A stretch of 64,000 bases of DNA from JAPOUP01 sp026708635 (GTDB lineage: Bacteria; Pseudomonadota; Alphaproteobacteria; Rhodobacterales; Rhodobacteraceae). Within the stretch, counting starts at the first letter, position 1; every line of letters starts with the position of its first letter. A model generated the notes under the pieces. The model had not been told where the DNA came from. It saw nothing but the letters and a program-made list of their open reading frames with translations, and ran no database searches. Position numbers and translations under genes: made by a program. Positions 57,667 through 64,000 of this stretch are shown here, piece after piece. Where the stretch lies: assembly GCA_965200115.1 (NCBI GenBank), contig OZ241336.1, positions 558,001 through 622,000 of the forward strand, read 5' to 3'.

Positions 57667-58734
57667 TTGGCACTTTCGCGAGATACCGTACTGGGCACGC
57701 TGAAGTCGATCAATGACCCTGTTACCGGCGACGACATCGTCGCGGCGGGGTTGGTGCGAGCGTTGACGGTGGAGGATGGCCGCATCCGGTTCATCATGGA
57801 GATCGATCCAAGGCTGGCGCAAGCGTATGAGCCGGTCCGCGCGGACGCCGAGACACGCTTGAAGGCGCTTCCCGGTGCGGCAAATGTGTCGATCCTGATG
57901 ACCGCTCATTCCGAAAAGGCTCCGCCAGACCTCAAGTCCAGTTCGAGGCCACGCCCCCCTAAAGGATCGGAGAAGATCCCCGGCATCAATCGCATTCTTG
58001 CCGTTGCCTCCGGAAAGGGCGGAGTCGGAAAGTCAACCATATCCGCAAACCTCGCCTGCGCTCTGGCCCAGGCAGGTCGACGGGTTGGTCTGCTGGACGC
58101 GGATGTATACGGCCCTTCCCAGCCACGCATGCTTGGCGTCTCGGGGCGTCCGTCAAGTCCCGACGGAAAGACCATTCTTCCGATGCGCAACCATGGCGTC
58201 ACCATGATGTCGATCGGATTGATGACGACGGAAGGACAGGCGGTTGTCTGGCGGGGCCCGATGTTGATGGGTGCGTTACAGCAGATGCTGACGCAGGTAC
58301 AGTGGGGCGCCCTTGACGTTCTGGTTGTAGACCTGCCGCCCGGAACGGGCGACGTTCCGATGACGCTTGCGCAGAAGACGGTCGTCGATGGAGCCATTGT
58401 AGTTTCCACCCCTCAGGACGTTGCGCTGATCGACGCCCGCAAAGGGGTTGACATGTTCAACCAGCTGAAGGTTCCGATTCACGGGCTGATCGAGAATATG
58501 TCGACCCATATCTGCTCGAAATGCGGACACGAGGAACACACGTTCGGTCACGGCGGAGTGGCGGCGGAAGCGGCTAAAATTGGTGTGCCGCTTCTGGCGG
58601 AAATCCCGCTGCATCTTGATATCCGGGTGGCCGGCGATGGTGGGGCGCCCGTAGTCGTAACCAACCCTGATGGTCCGCAGGCCGCGGCATTCCACCAGGT
58701 GGCGAGGGATCTTGCTGGGATGGGCGTTGCATGA
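57667..58734 (+). CDS. mrp: Mrp/NBP35-type iron-sulfur carrier ATPase
   Basis: A 355-residue ATPase that carries and transfers [4Fe-4S] clusters. It has a DUF59/MIP18 N-terminal domain (to about 90), the deviant Walker A S-G-K-G-G-V-G-K-S-T near residues 117-126, D-A-D-V-Y-G-P-S-Q-P near residue 140, D-L-P-P-G-T-G-D near residue 222 and the cluster-binding C-S-K-C near residue 284. The start is probably TTG at 57667. Within this cluster it would supply Fe-S centres to formate dehydrogenase and its partner ferredoxin proteins. Confidence 0.92.
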   Translation: MALSRDTVLGTLKSINDPVTGDDIVAAGLVRALTVEDGRIRFIMEIDPRLAQAYEPVRADAETRLKALPGAANVSILMTAHSEKAPPDLKSSSRPRPPKGSEKIPGINRILAVASGKGGVGKSTISANLACALAQAGRRVGLLDADVYGPSQPRMLGVSGRPSSPDGKTILPMRNHGVTMMSIGLMTTEGQAVVWRGPMLMGALQQMLTQVQWGALDVLVVDLPPGTGDVPMTLAQKTVVDGAIVVSTPQDVALIDARKGVDMFNQLKVPIHGLIENMSTHICSKCGHEEHTFGHGGVAAEAAKIGVPLLAEIPLHLDIRVAGDGGAPVVVTNPDGPQAAAFHQVARDLAGMGVA

Positions 58735-59432
58735 CGCAGGTTATCCTCCCTCCCTTGATGTCCGGATTGGCTGTTGGTGGTGCCATCGACCCTTTCGTCA
58801 CTGCCTGCGCGAAGGCAAGCCTGGGCTGTGACGCTGGACTCATGGCATATAACATTTCGCTGGACAGACTTGGCGCGGCTCTCGTGTTCGCTCCGGACGT
58901 GCGGCTCTCGGAAGCCATGACGATGTTGCCGCTCTGTGGCGTTGGACTACAGAACGCGCTGGGGTCGCTTGCACCGCCCGAGGTTGCGGTTCACCTAGGT
59001 TGGTCTGGAGATATTCATGTCAATGGTGCCCGCTGCGGTCAATTTCGTGTAACGGCCAGTTCTGATGAGTCAACCGCGCTGCCGGATTGGCTGGTTGTCG
59101 GATTTGAAATTCCGCTGCTTAGCACGACGCGGAATCCAGGCGATGACATCGAAGCGACCGCGCTCTACGAAGAAGGCTGCGCCGGTGTCGAGCCAGTGAC
59201 CCTGATCGAAAGCTGGGCACGTCATACGCTCAACTGGATTGCACGCTGGGAAGCCGAAGGATCCCGATCCCTGCACGCGGAATGGCGGGGGATCGCGCAA
59301 GGGATCGGCGAGCCAGTCCAATTTGGCGAAAGGAGCGGTACGTTTCTTGGCATTGATGAGAACTTCGGTATGCTCCTGCGCGAGGGAGACGAAACCCATC
59401 TGTTCCCGCTAACCACTCTCCTGCAGTCGTGA
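58731..59432 (+). CDS. Biotin/lipoate A/B protein ligase-like protein
   Basis: A 233-residue protein resembling the BPL/LplA catalytic fold with a DUF4444-like C-terminus: L-P-P-L-M-S-G near residue 6, W-L-V-V-G-F-E-I-P-L near residue 117, W-I-A-R-W-E near residue 169 and F-L-G-I-D-E-N-F-G-M-L near residue 205. The G-R-G-R-x-G adenylate motif of true biotin ligases is not evident, so its substrate is uncertain. It overlaps mrp and the DUF6505 gene, showing tight coupling with the formate dehydrogenase cluster. Confidence 0.75.
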   Translation: MTQVILPPLMSGLAVGGAIDPFVTACAKASLGCDAGLMAYNISLDRLGAALVFAPDVRLSEAMTMLPLCGVGLQNALGSLAPPEVAVHLGWSGDIHVNGARCGQFRVTASSDESTALPDWLVVGFEIPLLSTTRNPGDDIEATALYEEGCAGVEPVTLIESWARHTLNWIARWEAEGSRSLHAEWRGIAQGIGEPVQFGERSGTFLGIDENFGMLLREGDETHLFPLTTLLQS

Positions 59433-59860
59433 TGAATCTTGCCAGAGCCATTCACTTCGACGAGAGCGACACCCGTGTATACCCGGTGCCGGCCCGCACC
59501 GGCGAATGGTGCATTCCCGGCGGCTTCGAATTTTCGAACTGGACCGAAGCCGATCTGGCGGGCAAGGCCCGACAGGCCTTCTCGAATGGCTGGTTTGGAC
59601 TGGAAACGACCGGGCGCGTGACTTTCGTTGCCGTCACCCAGATTGAGCTGGCGGAATTCAATAGAATGATCGACATGCTGGCCGAGCACTTCGTGACGTA
59701 TTACGACGCGCCCAACCCGGACGCCGCGCGGCCCGTCGCCGCCGAGGAAATGGGCTCTAAACGCAAGGCGAATCATCCCCCGGAGCGCAGGGGAAAGGGC
59801 GACAGGTACGTTAAGAAGAACGCAGAGAAGCAGAAATTTTTAGTAGAGCGGAATAGGTAG
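59432..59860 (+). CDS. DUF6505 family protein
   Basis: A 142-residue soluble protein matching DUF6505, another satellite of alphaproteobacterial formate dehydrogenase clusters. Core: A-R-A-I-H-F-D-E-S-D near residue 4, W-C-I-P-G-G-F-E-F near residue 26 and F-S-N-G-W-F-G-L near residue 49. The last 40 residues are lysine-rich and probably disordered. ATG 59432 or GTG 59429 may serve as start; both overlap the ligase-like gene. Function unknown. Confidence 0.82.
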   Translation: MNLARAIHFDESDTRVYPVPARTGEWCIPGGFEFSNWTEADLAGKARQAFSNGWFGLETTGRVTFVAVTQIELAEFNRMIDMLAEHFVTYYDAPNPDAARPVAAEEMGSKRKANHPPERRGKGDRYVKKNAEKQKFLVERNR

Positions 59861-59887
59861 CCGTTAAAATATTGAATCGTAAGGGAT

Positions 59888-60175
59888 TTGTCCGAACAAG
59901 GGAATGTGATTGCACTTCTCACCGTGTCTCGCGAATTGACCGATACCGGGGTTCGTGAGGCGTTTCGTGTCATCGAACCCCAAGAGGCTGATTTAGGACA
60001 GTTTGCCATTCAAATGTCTCCTCTAGACACTTATAACGCAGAAGGTTTCGAGTTAAATATTAAGGACATCGTTTTATCCAACGATTTTCTTGATCCTAAC
60101 TATATTCAGAAAAGAACAGACGCCGGACGGAACTGCCTAAACTTAGGGTCAGTCGAACTCAGCGAATCGCATTGA
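59888..60175 (+). CDS. Orphan small protein, AT-rich
   Basis: A 95-codon frame starting with TTG and encoding an acidic, unremarkable sequence (V-S-R-E-L-T-D-T-G-V-R-E-A-F near residue 13; L-N-I-K-D-I-V-L-S-N-D-F near residue 55). No known family, signal or membrane segment. Base composition is clearly AT-richer than both neighbours, which suggests late acquisition. No strong ribosome-binding site. The stretch to 60236 holds nothing else recognisable. Confidence 0.4.
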   Translation: MSEQGNVIALLTVSRELTDTGVREAFRVIEPQEADLGQFAIQMSPLDTYNAEGFELNIKDIVLSNDFLDPNYIQKRTDAGRNCLNLGSVELSESH

Positions 60176-60236
60176 ATGTGAACAATCCCTCGCCATTGAT
60201 CCTGTAACCGTTTATCAGCGCTTCTGCCTAATAAAT

Positions 60237-61013
60237 CTAGCGAAGATCAAAATCTAGATCTTTCCTTGGAGGGGATGTCATCCAGTCCTCCAGGGCGGCA
60301 ACCAGTTCAGCTTTCACATGCTCATGGAACTCAGGATTGACGGGCAGTAGGGAGTATTGATTGAAGAGTATCGGATCCATTGAATGTGAACCCGCGAACA
60401 GAAGTTTCAGATCCGCCTTGTTCCTGAAGTTCAGCCAGCTGGCACGATCAGCCAGTATATAGGCCGCCATCCCGGAGGCCGTATTCAGGGCCGCCCCCAT
60501 TCCGGCGCCGACCGACCTATACCAACTGCCGAATTCCATCGGATCAAGCTTCGCCGCGGCCCAAATTCCGAGTTCCTTCGCGTGCGTTCCGCTGTCGTCG
60601 CCGCGGCTAACGAACAGGGCGTTTTCCGCCGCTATAGCGCTCATCGCTTCCACCGCGGAATTTGCGGTGCCGACGACTGCAGGATCATTTGGCGGGCCTA
60701 TGATAACAAAGTCATTGTACATTATCTCGCGTCTATGAAGACCGTGCCCAGACGCCACGAATTCCTCTTCGGCGGCTTTCGAATGCACCAGTACCGCGTC
60801 GACATCACCGGCCTCGCCCAACCGGATCGCCTGACCGGTGCCCACAACCAGCAGCTGAACCTCCAGCCCAAGGTCCTTCTCGATCTCGGGCAAGAGTACA
60901 TCGGCAAGACCGGAATTGTGGAAGGATGTGGTGACTGCCATTCGCATCCGATCGGCAAGTGATGCATGCGTCAGCACCAGTAGCACAAGCAAAGCCAGCA
61001 TAGAGCGCATCAT
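60237..61013 (-). CDS. tupA: Tungstate ABC transporter substrate-binding protein TupA
   Basis: A 258-residue periplasmic receptor for tungstate. A signal peptide (L-A-L-L-V-L-L-V-L, ending near A-S-L-A at residue 20) precedes the TupA fold with the oxyanion motif A-V-T-T-S near residue 27, G-T-G-Q-A-I-R-L-G-E-A-G-D-V-D near residue 58 and S-R-G-D-D-S-G-T-H near residue 137. It overlaps the ATPase gene by 4 bp. Tungstate uptake fits a tungsten-dependent formate dehydrogenase in the same cluster. Confidence 0.93.
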   Translation of the reverse strand: MMRSMLALLVLLVLTHASLADRMRMAVTTSFHNSGLADVLLPEIEKDLGLEVQLLVVGTGQAIRLGEAGDVDAVLVHSKAAEEEFVASGHGLHRREIMYNDFVIIGPPNDPAVVGTANSAVEAMSAIAAENALFVSRGDDSGTHAKELGIWAAAKLDPMEFGSWYRSVGAGMGAALNTASGMAAYILADRASWLNFRNKADLKLLFAGSHSMDPILFNQYSLLPVNPEFHEHVKAELVAALEDWMTSPPRKDLDFDLR

Positions 61014-61726
61014 TCGACAATGTCTCCTCTAAGGAACGCGGCGCCTTCCGGTGTGGACGGAGCGTCGAAAAAGCCCTGGGCATTGCCATGCTCGTGAACC
61101 CGCCCCCGTAAGAGGAAGACAACCTCTCGGGCCAATCTTTGCGCCTGCCCCAGATTGTGTGTGGTCATTATGAGGCTGGTTCCGTCCGCGGTGACCTGTT
61201 TAAGCACATCCTCTATTTCACGCGTAGCCCGTCCATCGAGTGCCGCGCAGGGCTCATCCAGAAACAAAACCTCCGGCTGCAGGATCAGGGCCCGCGCCAA
61301 AGCCAGTTTCTGCTTCTCGCCGCCCGAAAGGCCAAGCGCCTGCCGACCCAGAGTATCCGCGAGCCCGGTGCTCGCCGCGATCTCTTCAGCCGCCAGACGC
61401 GCGGCTCCGCGAGAACTTCCGCGCAGGCGCAACGGGTAGGCCAGATTGTCGATCACCGTTCGACGCATGATGATCGGCGTCTGAAACACAAACGCCTGAC
61501 GGGAATGCGCCTCTTCGGTGGGGCAGGCCCAGGCGATGCGGCCGCCACCCAGTCTTCCGATGCCATGCATCAGCCGCAGGAGGCTCGTCTTGCCCGCACC
61601 GTTCGGCCCGATGATGACAGTCGTTCCATGCCCCTTCAGTTCAAGGTTGATGGGTCCGACGAGCATACGGCCCGACCGGCGCAATTCGGCCTCTTCGAGC
61701 CGGAGTGGGAAGAGCTGGCTCACCAC
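61010..61726 (-). CDS. tupC: Tungstate ABC transporter ATPase TupC
   Basis: A 238-residue ATPase with Walker A G-P-N-G-A-G-K-T near residue 39, a signature L-S-G-G-E-K-Q-K near residue 128, Walker B L-F-L-D-E-P and H-loop T-T-H. It overlaps tupB by 7 bp and tupA by 4 bp, so the three are one translational unit. Confidence 0.92.
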   Translation of the reverse strand: MVSQLFPLRLEEAELRRSGRMLVGPINLELKGHGTTVIIGPNGAGKTSLLRLMHGIGRLGGGRIAWACPTEEAHSRQAFVFQTPIIMRRTVIDNLAYPLRLRGSSRGAARLAAEEIAASTGLADTLGRQALGLSGGEKQKLALARALILQPEVLFLDEPCAALDGRATREIEDVLKQVTADGTSLIMTTHNLGQAQRLAREVVFLLRGRVHEHGNAQGFFDAPSTPEGAAFLRGDIVE

Positions 61727-62424
61727 CGGCTTTCGCGCTCGGTCCGGGCCAGCGCGTGGGTAGCGATGTTGATCGTCACGGCCAAGGCGATCAGCACGAA
61801 TCCCAGGCCGAGCGCCAGGCCGAAGTCGCCCCGACCGGTTTCAAGCGCAATTGCCGTTGTGAGTACCCTGGTTGCGTGCTCGATGTTTCCACCGACAATC
61901 ATGATTGCCCCTACTTCGCCAATTCCCCTTCCGAAGCCCGCCAGAGATGCGGTTAACAACGGTCGGCGTCCATCCCAGATCAGTGTCCAGATCTTTTGCG
62001 ACTTCGTCGCGCCAAGCGAAATCATCAAGTCGTGGTACTCGCTCCATATTTCCCTGATCGTTTGATGCGAAATCGAGGCGATGAGCGGAACCATGATAAT
62101 GGTTTGCGCGATGATCATCGCGGTCGGCGAGAAGAGCAGCCCAAGGACCCCTAGCGGGCCAGAACGCGACAGAAGGACATAGACGATCAGTCCAACGACG
62201 ACCGGGGGCAGTCCCATCAGCGCGTTGAGAACCGCGACGACCAGACGCCTGTAACGGAAGCGTCGGATCGCCAGGAAAGTACCCAGCGGCATCGCGATAG
62301 CGCAGGCGATGAAAAGTGCCGTCAAGGTCACATGTAGCGAGCGCAGCGTTATTTTGACGAGGTCAGGATCGAGTGTCACCAGAAGCCACAGCGCAGTGAC
62401 CAATCCATCTCCCAGTTCCTGCAT
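61720..62424 (-). CDS. tupB: Tungstate ABC transporter permease TupB
   Basis: A 234-residue inner-membrane permease with about five or six helices and the TupB-type loop E-Y-H-D-L-M-I-S-L-G-A-T near residue 130. The start has AAGGAGG upstream. First gene of the tupBCA operon. The order tupB-tupC-tupA in one overlapping operon is compact. Confidence 0.92.
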   Translation of the reverse strand: MQELGDGLVTALWLLVTLDPDLVKITLRSLHVTLTALFIACAIAMPLGTFLAIRRFRYRRLVVAVLNALMGLPPVVVGLIVYVLLSRSGPLGVLGLLFSPTAMIIAQTIIMVPLIASISHQTIREIWSEYHDLMISLGATKSQKIWTLIWDGRRPLLTASLAGFGRGIGEVGAIMIVGGNIEHATRVLTTAIALETGRGDFGLALGLGFVLIALAVTINIATHALARTERESRW

Positions 62425-62760
62425 TCCAGCCTCCTTTCAGCCGGCTATGGTTCTCTCCCTGACGACAGATTCCAGCCCGGTTCCACTCCGAAGCGCGACG
62501 CCCGGCCCCCTGCTTCCGCATGGGAACGGCCGCTATCCCTTCGGATTCAAGCCTAACCGGCACCTCCGGGCGGCGAAATGTCAATATAATTCCCTTTTCG
62601 AGGCTCTATGGCACCGCTTCGTCGTCCCCTGCGTACGCTTCACGACCCGCGTCCCGCGAGCCATGCAACGCCTCCTTTCCTTTCTTTCCCTCCTCCAGGG
62701 CTTCGCCTGCGCGAAGCGGTTACAATTGATCAACGGAAACCGGGTAACCGTGACAATCCG
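62425..62760. other. Intergenic region upstream of tupBCA
   Basis: About 340 bp between tupB and the end of the sugar kinase gene. The best local AT-rich spot is AATATAATT near 62583-62591. I see no clear promoter pair, no ModE-like long dyad and no coding frame. The tup promoter should be here. Confidence 0.35.
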
Positions 62761-64000
62761 TCAGGGCACGCCCGCCGCAACTCGCGCGACACCGACCGCC
62801 GCCTCTACATCCTTCGCGCATATCGGAGAAACGCCGAGTGCCCTCGCCCGAATGTCTGTGAACGCGGGATTTCCGGCGCCGCCGCCCGCAGAACGGATTG
62901 TGTCCGGGAAGCCGCCGCCCCGCTTCTCGATCTCCCGGTAGCATCGGGCCTCAATCCGCGCCATGCCTTCAAGTAGGCCCTGCAGGAAAGTCACGTCGTC
63001 GGCGGGCCGGGGCGAAACACGTGGCGCAAGGTCGGGATCGTTGACAGGAAATCTCTCTCCAGCGCGGATCAGTGGATAATAGTCAAGACCGGAGGGGACG
63101 GTCGGATCAATCCGGTCACTCAGGCGGGCAATGTCTTCGGACGAAAAGAAACGCGCGAGAACAGCCCCGCCCGAATTGGACGCACCGCCTACCAGCCATG
63201 CATTGCCCAGCCGGTGGGAATACAGCCCGATCGCGGGATCATCGATTCGCTCACGAACGAGCATCTTTATCGCCAGAGTGGAACCAAGCGACGTCACGGC
63301 CGTTCCGGTCTCAGGAGGAGCCGCCGCAAGAAAGGCCGCGATGCTATCCGTCGTGCCTGCGCAGACAACGGCATTCGGCGCCAGCCCAAGTCGGCGGGCC
63401 ACGTCGGAGCCTACCTCAGAGATCGGCGTTCCCACTGTATGCGCGACTGGCAGCAACGCGGCGTCAATCACCTCGCCGATCCAGTCGGGCCAGCGTCCCG
63501 TCACTGGGTCGAGTCCGGTCTTCAGGGAATTGTTGTGATCGGAATGCCCGCCACGCCCTATCAGCCGGGCGGCGATGAAATCGGACTGATGAAGAAGATG
63601 GCACGCAAGTCCATCCACGTCTTCCGCCACGAGGCGCATGGCGCGCGCGAGGGCCGAATTCGGCCCGCGCGTGATATGTGACGGCGGGGCGTGCCTAGCG
63701 ATCTCCGCGGCCTCGGCTTCAAAACCGCCGGAATCATACATCAATGCCCGACCGACAGGGCGCAGCGCCATGTCGCATAGCACCATGCTACCCGAGGTGC
63801 CGTCGACGGCGATCCGTGAAATCTCGCCTCCCGCGTAACCGCAGTCCTCAAGCGCCGAGACCTGCCGCAGGATGCAGGTTTCCACCGTATGCCACCACAT
63901 TTCCGCGTCGATGCGGTCGGAACGCTGCGGCGCATGCGTCGACCGCGCCATTGACAGGACTTTCCCGCATTCGTCCAGGACGGCGGTTCGAACGCCACCC
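62761..64000 (-). CDS. FGGY-family carbohydrate kinase, partial at 5' end
   Basis: At least 413 codons, open to the right edge, so the N-terminus is missing. FGGY features: phosphate-binding glycine near the visible start (G-G-V-R-T-A-V-L-D), A-V-D-G-T-S-G-S-M near residue 65, G-T-T-D-S-I-A-A-F near residue 220, S-L-G-S-T-L-A-I-K near residue 242 and G-G-G-A-G-N near residue 370. Family members phosphorylate pentuloses, glycerol or related polyols. It may be a D-ribulose or xylulose kinase; the exact sugar is uncertain. It runs convergently toward nothing related and is not clearly part of the tup operon. Confidence 0.85.
   Translation of the reverse strand, partial: GGVRTAVLDECGKVLSMARSTHAPQRSDRIDAEMWWHTVETCILRQVSALEDCGYAGGEISRIAVDGTSGSMVLCDMALRPVGRALMYDSGGFEAEAAEIARHAPPSHITRGPNSALARAMRLVAEDVDGLACHLLHQSDFIAARLIGRGGHSDHNNSLKTGLDPVTGRWPDWIGEVIDAALLPVAHTVGTPISEVGSDVARRLGLAPNAVVCAGTTDSIAAFLAAAPPETGTAVTSLGSTLAIKMLVRERIDDPAIGLYSHRLGNAWLVGGASNSGGAVLARFFSSEDIARLSDRIDPTVPSGLDYYPLIRAGERFPVNDPDLAPRVSPRPADDVTFLQGLLEGMARIEARCYREIEKRGGGFPDTIRSAGGGAGNPAFTDIRARALGVSPICAKDVEAAVGVARVAAGVP

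Noticed and set aside
57419..57673. N-terminal extension of the cytochrome c gene
   Set aside because: It is the reverse strand of the DUF6494 gene, and the signal peptide starts at 57418.
1..64000. CRISPR array or long tandem repeats
   Set aside because: No regularly spaced repeats were seen; the only short tandem duplication is the 13-bp one at 24867-24892.

Overview
The window is high-GC chromosomal DNA from an alphaproteobacterium. It is most like the Rhodobacterales: the formate dehydrogenase operon carries the DUF3305, DUF3306, DUF6494 and DUF6505 satellites usual in that group, the elongator tRNA-Met is alphaproteobacterial, and ABC importers are abundant. Metabolic blocks alternate with short islands of decayed mobile DNA: pieces of IS30, IS21 (IstB), IS5, an IS1-like element and a DDE element with recognisable ends, plus a serine recombinase, DNA methylases and a dead ImmA/IrrE peptidase. 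Such decay is common in host-associated or genome-reducing lineages, but that lifestyle is an inference.

Layout. (1) 1-2.04 kb: an AT-richer ImmA/IrrE peptidase with its partner gene, then mobile debris. (2) 2.17-13.36 kb: an amine or amino-acid utilisation cassette with an N-formylglutamate amidohydrolase-like enzyme, an isochorismatase-fold amidase and a Liv-type ABC importer whose LivM and LivG are one polypeptide. Facing it is a 1002-residue kinase / M23-like / class III aminotransferase (phospho-lyase type) fusion, followed by a glutamine-synthetase-like ligase. (3) 13.37-16.04 kb: dead recombinase, tRNA-Met, dead peptidase, orphan AAA+ ATPase. (4) 16.2-27.2 kb: a 5-oxoproline/lactam operon (pxpA, pxpB, pxpC, biotin carboxylase, BCCP, BioY, a cupin) with a ribose-type importer and a divergent LysR regulator. 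An IS remnant now separates the binding-protein gene from the rest.

(5) 27.3-30.4 kb: class II aldolase, Tm-1-like protein and a solute-binding-protein homologue without signal peptide. (6) 30.66-33.76 kb: mobile debris and small hypothetical genes. (7) 33.77-42.38 kb: a CoA-dependent catabolic operon (family III CoA transferase, crotonase, metallo-beta-lactamase-fold hydrolase, 3-hydroxyacyl-CoA dehydrogenase) with a family 1 ABC importer. (8) 42.4-43.5 kb: two more transposase ruins.

(9) 43.5-62.4 kb: a respiratory, probably tungsten-dependent formate dehydrogenase supercluster. It has the catalytic alpha, Fe-S beta and cytochrome b gamma subunits, a TorD-type chaperone, a Tat peptide, a WD40-cytochrome c fusion, a tandem trypsin-like/PDZ protein, a multi-cluster Fe-S protein, a cytochrome c with a cut-down tungstate-binding-protein module, Mrp, a biotin/lipoate-ligase-like protein, and the TupABC tungstate importer. 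(10) From 62.76 kb to the right edge: an FGGY sugar kinase cut by the window end.

The most unusual items are the TupA-like/cytochrome c fusion, the BC + BCCP + PxpBC + PxpA set, which reads like a split urea-carboxylase-type lactam enzyme, the three-domain kinase/M23/phospho-lyase protein, and the cytosolic binding-protein homologue. Functions are read from sequence motifs recalled for each family. No database search was run.
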